Below, piece by piece: positions 11,778-35,322 of a stretch of 64,000 nucleotides of DNA. Each line of letters opens with the position of its first letter. Position 1 is the first letter of the stretch. The DNA comes from Alitta virens (Eukaryota > Annelida > Polychaeta > Phyllodocida > Nereididae): positions 32,156,969-32,220,968 of the forward strand of contig OW028584.1 of NCBI GenBank assembly GCA_932294295.1. Reading direction: 5' to 3'. Position numbers and translations under genes: made by a program. The notes beneath the pieces are model-generated. The model ran no database searches and was not told the DNA's origin. It saw nothing but the letters and a program-made list of their open reading frames with translations.

Positions 11778-14190
11778 TTACCAAACAACATAACCGCCAT
11801 CGCCTGAACCATCGAACCAATTCGCTTGACGTTGAGTCACGACGACATTATGACCTTGAGATGCTGCCACCTGGGCCATATTGGGGGCACATCCTGGTGG
11901 AGGTGGCTGAAAATAGAATATAGAATATATTACAAAACTATAAATTCACAGGAAATATGAGAAATAGCATACTGGAATTTGAAAGCATCATAAATGTATT
12001 CAAGATGCTAACACTATTCAAGATACAGAAAAATATGCATATAAGCCGTTCTTTAGCTATAAAAAAGTTTGCTCGATGAAGGATTAAATCTCTTTATTAT
12101 GGGATTATAGCTCAAATGCTTACATGTATGCTACTATGAAGATATTTTAAGTTAGTATTTATTTTAACAGTTTTACTTGAACTAATATTCATAAAGAAAT
12201 TCACTCTGCCATGCCTCTTGCAGCACATACAGCACTACTTTAAGATAAGATAAGATAATAAAACATGTTTTACTTTATAATAGGAATTTGGGGTTTTACT
12301 TTCCTTATTAAAACATGCATTATTACTGATATACAAATGGGAATGATGAAAGTTTTATTCCACATTAAATTCTTTGATAATATTGATGCAAATAAAAAGA
12401 GTCTTGAATCTGGAATATTACAATGGATATAGCAGGAACCTGTTCTTTACTACAACTGTAATTAGTATTTAGACAAATTGAAATCAAAATACTCACGGGA
12501 ACATTAGGCTGGGCTACCCCATCAAATCTGGCTCCAGCATCAAATCCTCCCTGTATCATGTATGTGTTCTGGACCGGTTGGTACTGTGGGGGAGCCATGT
12601 TGGGTTGCATCATTCCTGCAGGAGCTCGAGGGTAGTTCACAGCTGGATTACTCTTTTTGTAAAATCAAAATGAAAACTGTTGAGCTCTAGCATTGTATGG
12701 ATAATATTGGACAATGAACATCCATGTTATTGGCATGATTAAAGGCTCAGAGCTCTGAAGCTTTCCCATCAGGGATGTGATTGATCAGTGACAAAAAAAA
12801 CCGGAAAATGTCAGGATGAAGAAAAAAAAAACCAAAAAATTAAATTTGCACAAATCACGAGGGTCAATTTCACATGCCAAAAAAAAACCGGATTTTTGGA
12901 AAAATCACATCCCTGAGGGAAAGTATGCAAATATGATTTTAATACATTCGAAGAAAGTCAAAAGATTCACATTACACTGAATATGCCCTATTACATAGTT
13001 TTCAATGATGTTGTCCTGTGACACATATGAGTGACCTAGGCTGACTGAAAAAGCTTGTTTGTTTCTGATTCCGACTGACCTGACTTCACAAGGCCCGACC
13101 TGATTTTTTTTAAGGCATCTGATAAAAATTTGACAAAAAACACTTTTTTTTTCTTTTTTTTTTTAACTCTTGAGCCTTGATTCTTAGGAGGGGGGCAAAA
13201 AACTTAAAAAAAAAAAAAACTTTTTAAAACAATATTATTGGAAACTAACTTTTTTTTATTCAGCCATGTTGAAAAAAGCTAATGGTACAACTTCAGGACA
13301 TTGAAATAATACTTAATATAGAACATTAGCATTTTGCCAGACAGAAGTATCCCTTGATCCATACAATGAAAATATCAGTTTTTTACTTACTATGTAACCG
13401 GGTGGAGGTTCATAGTAGCCAGGTCCAAAGCCTGAAATCAGAAGGAATGTTTTTGCATTTTTTAACAGTACCTTAAACTTCATGTCATGCATATGCTTAG
13501 CACCTTTTGTGTCAATTCTAGCGACCTTTTTTTTTTGGTCCTTTTCTTTGGTAGGTTTGCATTAATTGTAATCAAATTGAGAACAAATATGTAAATATTT
13601 TTCAATCTTACCTTGAGGCTGAGGTGGTGGGGCATAAGCTCCTTGATTAGGATAGGCACCCTGAGCAGCATAGGCACCCTGAGTAGGGTAGGCACTTTGT
13701 TGAGGATAGGCACTTTGTTGAGGTAAGGCAGCCTTCTCTTTGCTCTCTTCTGCAATGTTTTGAAAAATATCAATTTCATGGTTATCAATGGAATACAATA
13801 ATATTTAATGGACAGTAACTCATGGTTAATAATCAATACTATTGAGGCATTGAATTGGTATTAACAATTAATATTATAGTTAGCTTAATTACCTGATTAC
13901 AACATATCTTACATGCAGTTCACAATGTCGACACATCACTGATCAGAATGATAAAAGTCTTACTGCATGGAGGACATCAATAATATATTATGGTCTAGTA
14001 ATCAGAGTATTGATTGTTAAAATAGAACCTGATACAGTGACAGCCATGATAATATCATACAAAAGATGTATATGTAAGTAATGTAATAGGAAATAACACA
14101 ACTTGCCAATAATTTAGGTAAATTACTGGCCAAATTGTATCTGTAATATTATGAAGACCAACCTTTCTTCTTTTTCCCCCACAGAGGCAT
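11778..14190 (-). CDS. DAZAP2: DAZ-associated protein 2-like (DAZAP2-like)
   Basis: Small proline/tyrosine-rich adaptor. Vertebrate DAZAP2 (168 aa) binds WW-domain and other partners in ubiquitin, Wnt and stress-granule settings. Five coding exons on the minus strand: 14190-14163, 13749-13612, 13431-13391, 12652-12497 and 11906-11778, giving 163 aa and a continuous frame. The C-terminal half is diagnostic: GGFDAGARFDG, then PPPPGCAPNMAQ, NVVVTQR and the end GDGGYVVW (human: GGSDGGYTIW). The N-terminus differs: MPLWGKKKK, then five Q-S/G-A-Y units at residues 21-48. PPxY-type WW-binding motifs occur as PPGY (65-68) and PPQY (in the exon at 12497). A splice acceptor (TTCACAG) just 5' of the start codon shows an upstream untranslated exon. 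Identity is strong for the C-terminal half; the N-terminal half is lineage-specific. Confidence 0.9.
12770..12915. mobile_element. hAT-like mini-element with CAGGGATGTGATT ends
   Basis: Left end CAGGGATGTGATTGATC, right end AAAATCACATCCCTG. The 5'-CAGGG termini are typical of hAT-derived MITEs. It is 146 bp long and lies in an intron of the DAZAP2-like gene. No perfect target duplication is seen. Confidence 0.65.
13030..13265. mobile_element. Dispersed repeat, family R, copy 1
   Basis: Intronic repeat sharing GGCATCTGA, a poly-T/poly-A core with a G-run and the terminal GACTGAAAA with 46313-46556 and (opposite orientation) 18780-19010. The best copy ends in inverted repeats GGCAGACTGAAAA / TTTTTTTCAGTCTGCC. 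Confidence 0.6.
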
Positions 14191-14718
14191 GGTGATTTTC
14201 TCAAGTCCTAAATCTCCCCAACAGCCTGTGAACAAAAAAGCTTTGACATGAAATATTAAGGCTGGGAGTGGCAACCTCTCTGAGTAAACAAACCTATGTT
14301 GAAGAATGCAAACTTGAGAGTGATACACACACCTGTCTTAATGATATTGATCAGTAAACCCGAACTGCCTTTTATGATCTACTCGCGATTGCGAAAGATC
14401 CTACCACCTCTTTTGCGTGTGCTTGTGACGAATCGCGTACTGATAGCGATAAGCTGATCTCAACTGGGAGGGGTTTCCTTGATCTGTCACTGAATAATGA
14501 CCTCACCGAAAAGGCTAGCTTGGTTTTTTTGAAATTCCTGAGAAATCCAGAAGTAAATACCTTTTTAGACAAATAAAATTTATTTTTCTTGGTCATAAAT
14601 ACAGCAAGTATAGGAATCCAAGTGGTGACAACGTCCAGAAAATTGTTAAATAATGTAAAATTAACAGCCTACAACAGCAGATAATAGTTCAGGGAATTCC
14701 CACTAGGCGGATCGCGCA

Positions 14719-14820
14719 ATGTCTCGCACAAAGGCGAGAAACGCGAGAACAACAAATCCAGGAAAAAGTGTTTCCAAAAGAAGCGTCATATCTCAATTAA
14801 TTGCTCGTGGAACAGCTTGA
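14719..14820 (+). CDS. Possible 33-codon upstream ORF in CUL1 leader
   Basis: An ATG (MSRTKARNAR...) opens a 33-residue frame rich in Arg, Lys, Ser and Thr and closes with TGA before the presumed donor at 14839. It would be a uORF only if transcription starts left of 14719. There is no homology to support a function. Confidence 0.25.
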   Translation: MSRTKARNARTTNPGKSVSKRSVISQLIARGTA

Positions 14821-15380
14821 TTGTCAGGTCACTTGTTGGTAAGACATATTTCACTTGTTTGTGAGATTATCAGATAATTCGGTGGCTTCTAGTGGGAGAT
14901 TTTGATCACGAAAACAATAGGCACAGCATGTGCCGCCATTTTGTTACGGAATCCCTTTCTCATGTAAAATGTCATGTTTGACATTTGTGAGGAAAAAATT
15001 GTGATTCGACTAACTGAGACCAACGCAACATATTGTCATCAATATTAAAATTGGTGCATATTTATGGAGAGTAAGATTCATCAAGGTTGCAAATAACTTT
15101 ATAATTGCATCTGCTGCAAGGCAGAAACTTGTGAACTTATTGACCAGTCCAGTGTGTTGTGGAGTCATTGTTCTGGGTTATTTTCTGGAATGGAATTTGT
15201 TTCTGGAATGGAATTTGGGAATGTTTTGCCCACTCATGGTCGACATTTGAAGGTACCTAATGCTGATTACAAAGTACCAAACAGCTGAGTGATTTTGTCG
15301 TATGATCGGTAGTATAATGCAGAAATACCTGGTGAAAGTCTGTTTGTCATTATTTTAAGTGTTGTTTGTGTTTTTGACAG

Positions 15381-15410
15381 ATGTCACATTTGATGATGGT
15401 AACAATATGA
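15381..15410 (+). CDS. Nine-codon uORF in CUL1 second leader exon
   Basis: If the acceptor at 15375-15380 is used, the leader exon begins with ATG and encodes MSHLMMVTI then TGA, 100 bases before the CUL1 start. It could dampen translation. The inference depends on the splice call. Confidence 0.35.
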   Translation: MSHLMMVTI

Positions 15411-15510
15411 ACTGGGGAGAGTTGGAGAGAATTAACAACAGATCAGGCCTTTAAATATTCGTTACTGGCTTTGTGAAGGTGTTAAATCGTATATAAAACC
15501 TGAAGCGACA

Positions 15511-28738
<13,228 letters not shown>

Positions 28739-28786
28739 GTGAGTTTCAAAAAACATAAATCCATCTCCTACCTTTTTGATTATATA

Positions 28787-28865
28787 GTGGTCTCTGCCTG
28801 TCCTAATTAGCCCAACTGGTGCAGAAATACAGGACGTAAAGCCCTAATCACCCACCCACCACCTT
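28787..28865 (-). mobile_element. SINE body fragment
   Basis: On the minus strand this matches the body of the SINE at 57665-57870 (opposite orientation): ATTAGGGCTTTACGTCCTGT versus ATTAGGGTTTTACGTCCTGT. The tRNA-like head is missing. It sits in the CUL1 3' UTR intron. Confidence 0.55.
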
Positions 28866-29789
28866 TTTGATTATTGTCCTGTTCAGTTAAAATATTCTTA
28901 GAATAAATGTAAAATTCCTTAACTGTGTTTGTTACCAGACTTAATATTTTCAATTTTCTTTTTGTTTTCTTTTTCAGTGAAACTGTGATATATTCAATGA
29001 TCCAGCCAGCAGCCTTATTTGGAGAGAAGTTAACTTAGGTTCATTAACATGTAGAATATTTCTAATTGTCTCCATGCTACTGCTTTGTTTTGTCTCCCAT
29101 CCTGCACTACGATTTACTCTATACCAAACGACTCGTGATTGTTCAGACTTCATTCAGATCTAAAGAACGAAAGTTCTGCATTTGTTGTGTGTGTTTATCA
29201 AATGCACTTATGCTTATGATCAGAGACTTTTTCAGCTGACCTGAAGATCTCATTTTTGTTTGATTGTTTTCGACAATCCACCAGATGTCACTTTCGAAGA
29301 AGTAACACCACCAGGGGGCATTACTGTGCAAATGAAAGTGTTGCGTATGTCGTCTTACAAAATCTTATTGTGGATTAACATCTGGATTACCCAGCAACAT
29401 TTAAGATACAATGCACGGCTTATTCGTAACAATATTTTTGGTTTCGCACAACTCTGTTGAAGTGGCTCGTTACAGCTTTCTGTTGGAGTGTCTCATTTTG
29501 ATTTGTACGAGATTCAGTCTTTGGAGTAACTATGGTTGTGAGCAAGTCAAGAACTGAATTACTATTTGTTTTGGAGTTGTTGTATGTGTTAAAGCTTCAT
29601 TTTCTTTATCTGCTAAGACTGAAGACATTTATCATTTCAGCAAGATCAGTCTTACAAATTCTTAACTCTGCTATGTTGCTTGAAATGATAATGTCATGCC
29701 TTTTACAATGACCTTGATTTGTTTTCAAGGTCATAAACATGTCACTGGTGGATTGTTTTTTTTTCTTTTCTTTAAAGTAAAAGTTCCTT

Positions 29790-29911
29790 TACTGTAAAAA
29801 AGACATTGTATTTTTGCATGTAAGTGTAATACTGGAAAAAAAATACATTGTATTTTCGCATGTAAGTCTGATACTGTAAAAAATACATTGTATTTTCGCA
29901 TGTAAGTCTAA
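29790..29911 (+). repeat. Three 40-bp tandem units in the CUL1 3' UTR
   Basis: Three consecutive units of the form TACTGTAAAAAA...CATTGTATTTTCGCATGTAAGTCTAA. Units two and three are nearly identical; the first is more diverged. Confidence 0.85.
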
Positions 29912-31560
29912 CATTGACAAGATAGGTATTTAACATAGTTAGTGATCTGATCTGACCCTGGGTGATATTAGTCAGTCTTGACTTTAACTTTTGGTCTGTG
30001 TATGAAGAGGAAATTTTCGCAGATCACTTGATACTCCCCGCGTATAACTAGTGCTCATCTCAAACTAGCCTGTTTGTCTGTGTCACCCATTCCGTTATTT
30101 GTGGCATAATGCCATGTCATATACGTTGTAATGAGGGTGGCATGATTGAACCACTTGAACTGCGAGAGCTTTCTTGTTTCGCCATCTTCTAGTGTGTAAC
30201 ATTGTGACGCAGGTGTATGCCCTTTAGAATTTAGTAAAAGTATATCAAACACCTTTCATCTGTGAAAAATGGGTTTTTAAATTTTGGTGAAGTATTTATA
30301 TTAGCAATGCTGTGAAACTGTAGAATAGGTTTTTGGTACTCAAAGAATTTTACAGTAGTATTAAGTTCAGCTCATGACCTACATGTGACCTAAAGCTTTG
30401 ACACAATTTAATTGAACTACTTAAATTATAGTACATTTAACTGATGTTAACATAATGAAGTAAATTCAATGTCACGTGTTATTATTCAAATTTATTTCAG
30501 ACTACTTCTATTATATTGAGCATTATAATTGATGGAAATTACGCAGAAAGATGTGAAGTTTAGTCGCAAGATTTTATAAAACAGTTTAGAGGTGAAACGT
30601 CGTAGCAGCAGCAGTAAGAAATTGGTCACTCAGAAGTTGTGTAATTTAAAATTGCTTGTCTGAGTGGTCTCCGTATTCTGGCTACCTGAAGCTTAATAGC
30701 ACTCTTGTGAAGTGGTTTGACATGTGTGTGCTAATGCTTGACACTTTGGGGGTGTTATCAGATGTGATAAACAATATTTTGTATCCTTCATTTTTTTCTA
30801 AAGTGGTGCAGGAGAAGGACAGACAAATACGACCTTTCCTTTTGTTCCTTCATTTGCTGGTTTCTATGACAACTGTTTGTGTGTTTTGTAGTATTTATTT
30901 GAAGTGATGACATTATTGTCGCGTCATAATTGAAAAGTACAAAAAAAAACTTCCAGCTGAATAGTTCGAGCGACATTTGATTTCATCACTTGTATGACAT
31001 TATTGAAGATGTAACGAGTTTCATAAGTCATTTTTTGGTTATCACACGTCCATAGTTTTATATTTAAAAAAAATCCCTTTGTGACTGGAATGTAATATAA
31101 TCACTTGGAAGCTTACTATATACCAGTCTGATGTGATTTAAATATCTCAACATCAGACTTAATCTCTTATATCTTTTGTTATAAATTGCTTTGTGAATCA
31201 TCTTCTCCGGAAGGAGCAAAACATTAACTTCTCAATCGAGAATGACTTTTCTTATTCATGCTAGGGATGTCTCTTGAATTGAATGCTGGTATTGTACTTT
31301 ATTATGCGTTGTGCCATTTAGCATCGTTTGAGTTCTGAAATGAAGTATGCAAATATATTCATGATATTTAGATCACTATTTGTAAATACAGAATAATTGA
31401 TGAAACAATTTGCGAGGTGACTGCGTGTTACTGCAGCAGGTAATTAATATATATGTATACATACATATAATGTCATGCATTTCTTGCAACGTATAATACG
31501 CGAGGATGCAACGCTTGTAAATATTAATTTTAAAGTATGAATAAAAAAATCATGGACGTT

Positions 31561-32949
31561 TTAAATGCGCTTGATTGTTTTTTTTGATTCAGGGAAAGCA
31601 ATGTTTCAAAGCCATTCTGGTAATTTTTGAAGTAGAGAACACCGGAACTCTGACCATTATTAAAGACCTCCATTTTGAAAATGGTCCGTCAGTTTATTAT
31701 TATTGGATGGGTTTTTTTTTGGGATGCCATATGCTGTACATAAAATATGGTCGACTCTATTCCTGGCTGTAGCTATAACTGGCTAAAGCCAGCTGCGTCT
31801 GTCTACTTCTACCTTATAGTCGGCTCAAACTACCGTCACTGAAAAAATATAAACCTTTGTAAATGTAAGAAATTAATCTAAAACAAAATCTATGTGCAAT
31901 CCACATGCATCTTTCAGCTAAAGATTACAAATATGCATAACTCGCAACTTATGCACCAAATGGTGCTACATGTACTTTTAGTTCCAGCTTTGAGTAGCCA
32001 GCTATAGCCAGCTATAGCCCGCTAGTTCCGTTTAGTGGAAGGTAGCATCGTATAGCAGAAGTTGTCTAGCTTTGTCTAGGTTCAATGTGACAGGCCGTTT
32101 TTAATGAAGCTAACTGCAGAACCTCGTCAACGGTTAATTTATGCAGAATGATATCAGAAGGCAAAATTTACTGAAATTGTGGCAATTTTTTTATTGCTGC
32201 ATTTATTTACAATTAAATAAAAGTATATATAGCTGCTGCTATGTCCTTCATAGTATTTGGGGTTGGTCCTGCGGTATCATCAGGTTCTACAATTTATGAC
32301 CTGATCCAATAGTGCCATGATGATATTCATTCAGTGATGAATCAGTCGAATGCAGGAAGGCTTCCGTACAAATAGGTCACGAGTGCAATACTCTAGCACC
32401 ATAGCTTGTACCTTAAATGCAAGTAACGCGGTCACAATTCAATCTAACATTACACTTGTGTGTACATCGACAAGAAATTTGACTGAAATTGTATGAAATA
32501 TGAAATCAGGAGACAGCAATTCATGCTGCTGACACAGGGCCACCCTCGAATGGCTAATTACTCTACTCTACTCTATTAGCATCAGTGTTCCTCAGCCAGT
32601 GCAATGCCATGTTCCAAAATGCCCGCAAGGTAGGTTATTGCTACTGTTGCAATGTATCTTATGGGGATTTAAGGAAAAATGGGTTGCCCCTGTAAATCTC
32701 GAGTCTCGGACATATCTAATGGTAACCTGCCAACATTCCTCAGACCAGTCACATGGTAGCCCTGATGACTCCAGTTTAATAACAGCACACTCATGGGATC
32801 CTGAGGCTAGTCACATGGCGACTTAGGTGTCAAAATTTCACATCTTGCTGTGAGAGTTCACTGCAACGACCATCTTTCAATTAAAAATTTAGGGACAGCT
32901 TAAAAGATGGATTGCTTTCACAATTTAAGAAACCATGAAAAAATTACAT
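31561..32949. other. Convergent spacer between CUL1 and STT3B
   Basis: No gene is seen. It contains repeated AGCCAGCTATAGCC motifs around 31770-32060. The 75-codon frame at 32599-32826 lacks homology and splice context. Confidence 0.45.
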
Positions 32950-33224
32950 TGTCATCAACTTTATTTCTTTGAACATCAAAAAACGTAAATATAACAACCA
33001 AATTTCCCAAGAAACCATACAGTTTATAACAATTTTACCTTTCACATCCACACAAGAATATTACACTCACAAGCAATTAAAGGAATGGTCCGAACTATAC
33101 AGCGCACAAACAAAAATCTCACGATCATAGAGCTTGCAAAAATGGTGTAAGATAAATCGGTGATTAGTCGTGGTCTCAATTAACAAGAAAGCTGTTTGTA
33201 TTGGCAACTGCTTCAACAGACTTC

Positions 33225-33449
33225 TAAGGCCACGGTTTTTTTATCTTTCGTTTCTCGACACCGCCGGCCAAACTTTTACAGTGCCGCTCAATCAATAAAT
33301 CAACAATTGCACATTTATTTTGTAAAAAACACTTTCTGGGGAGTAAATTTAAAGTAAATTTTCTATATATTTTTTTTCCGACCGACTGTCTCATGAAAAA
33401 CGGTCTGAGAAAGTTCCGAGAAAGATAAGCTCAAAAAACCGTGGCCTTA
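33225..33449. mobile_element. Palindromic MITE with TAAGGCCACGG ends
   Basis: Begins TAAGGCCACGGTTTTTTTAT and ends AAAAAACCGTGGCCTTA: a nearly perfect terminal inverted repeat. A single copy in the window, in the STT3B 3' UTR. Confidence 0.75.
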
Positions 33450-33907
33450 CCAACAAAAAAAAAATCTATACAGCTGATCAAGACAAAATAGAAAACATGC
33501 AAGTAAATTTTTAATATAAATGTATCATAATTTAATAAAATATTAAACTGAAGATATGAAAAATAATAAACACTCTGTGTATTAAATATTGAAAATTACA
33601 CAAGCATCACACACCTTATAAATGATTTCCACAGTATTGTTTATCGTCAAGGTGGGACAGATGTTTGATATCACAAAATGTTTTGTACCAGCAGCCTTCG
33701 ACTAGATGGAATATTCCCCTCTTTTGTTCTTTATTGTTACAATATATTGTTTTATTGGTGGGATATAGTATAATACACCTTATTTTCCATTCATATCAAT
33801 AATATTTCCATTTAATTTCTACTGCCAGATATTTACCATACCTTATAGGTACACCTCATTCTGTCATTCAATCCATTTGGAACAGTGTTACTCTTGTAGT
33901 GTTCTAA

Positions 33908-34099
33908 GGGCTGTTCCATTTTAAAAAAAGGGGGAGGGGTGGACAGGAAAACTTTATAAACCGCTTTTTGTTTTTTAACAGACCTCACACACACACCCTT
34001 TTGTCTACTTTAAGATATTAAGAAAATACTTGTCAGCCCTCCCCCTCTTTTCACTTTTGAATAACCCACCCTCCCTCTTTTTTTTAAATGGAACAACCC
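33908..34099. mobile_element. Family G hairpin MITE, copy with TAA flanks
   Basis: GGGCTGTTCCATTTTAAAAA at the left and AAATGGAACAACCC at the right, 192 bp. TAA stands outside both ends (33905-33907 and 34100-34102). A 3-bp TWA duplication with G-starting ends is what PIF/Harbinger elements make. Confidence 0.8.
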
Positions 34100-35322
34100 T
34101 AAGATAGATAACAGCTTATTAATACAGATATATCTATTTGAGAATCACAACATAAATGTCAAACACCAAACATACAAAACATGCCGCTCCAAACAAAGGA
34201 TAACAAAGAGATCGAAAGTAATTGAAAAATGCCTTAAATCGCTTCAATTAAGCACAACTTCTCGCTCAATTGGAATGCTACACTAATTCACAGCATTATT
34301 AGGCGGCCATTACTAATTTGACATTCTCTTGCTCAAACTGTCCTAACGCTTCGCACTTGAATATTTCACGAGTAATTCTTGGGGCTTATATATAAAAATA
34401 TATCCCTATTATTATACAAAAACCCCGTATGGTACATTATATACAAATTTAAAGTAGTACAGAAAAGAATAACACTCTGGGTGCGGTAGATTAACACTTG
34501 TCACTAATGTCAGCGCAAGACAATCCGATGAATTTTATTGAGTAATCTTCTGTTAGTGTTATTATCACTCTGCTACATGTAAGACACATACGCAAATATT
34601 ATGATTATGTGAACAAATAATGACAAGGAAAAAGGTCTCCATGGCAACACTTTTCTCAATAAACTGTCATCAACATTCCTCACATTTTCACACTTTATCA
34701 ATGAACAAAACTTTGTACGGAGGGGGGGGGGGGGGGTTTGTACGGGGGGGCATATTCTGACCTTTAGAAATATCCGTATATATATTCAAATGATATAATT
34801 TTCTACTAAATAGATTAATTTGAGAATCACACCATCTTCTTAAACTTGTATTAGTCTCACCCGCACAAATGATATATTTTCTGACTGTACATTATATCTT
34901 GAACAAAACTGATTTTGCCATTTGTCTAGGGATGGCACTTAATTGAGAAACCGAATAGAAAAAAACAAGCTTGGGTGATTATTAATCACCAGAGACATTA
35001 ATAATTAAATAATGAGGCTAGTCTCAAATGAGTATGTCTCGTTTGCGTTTAACCGAGGTTAGAGTGGAGTTAAACGTTCACTCGGACCAATCACTAATCG
35101 GCGTAGGTAGCCATTAAATGTACACCCAACCGATATATTAAATAAATGAGAGAAAATCATCACTAAAATCACTTTTCGCAACATAGAATATATCTTTAAT
35201 ACAGCATCGAGGGCTCATGAAAAATTATGTAATCGAGAAAATGTATCAATACTAAAAAAATGACTTATGAATGCTCCTGGCGAATGTATATAAATGTTCT
35301 AAGACCTAAAATACAGTTAAAC

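Larger units (their letters stand above)
14191..15510. promoter_or_regulatory. Head-to-head spacer and 5' UTRs of DAZAP2-like and CUL1
   Basis: The two genes diverge from here. CUL1 seems to have an upstream untranslated exon ending at 14838 (donor GTAAGA) joined to an acceptor at 15380 (TTGACAG) in front of its start codon. The DAZAP2-like gene also has a 5' UTR acceptor before its ATG. The CpG-containing stretch around 14690-14840 is the likeliest shared promoter. No TATA box or proven start site can be claimed. Confidence 0.5.
28739..31560 (+). other. CUL1 3' UTR with its own intron
   Basis: The base after the CUL1 stop codon begins a splice donor (GTGAGT, 28739). A polypyrimidine tract and acceptor end at 28977, so the 3' UTR exon starts at 28978. 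AATAAA at 31540-31545 is the best polyadenylation signal, giving about 2.6 kb of UTR. It contains a three-unit tandem repeat and no other gene. Confidence 0.6.
32950..35322 (-). other. STT3B 3' UTR
   Basis: Sequence after the STT3B stop codon on the minus strand, up to AATAAA at 32960-32965 (reverse strand). It carries two palindromic elements (33225-33449, 33908-34099) and a 14-G run near 34723. If transcribed, the palindromes would form hairpins in the UTR. Confidence 0.5.

Noticed and set aside
32599..32826. 75-codon frame between CUL1 and STT3B
   Set aside because: No homology seen; it lies in a convergent spacer with no exon signals.
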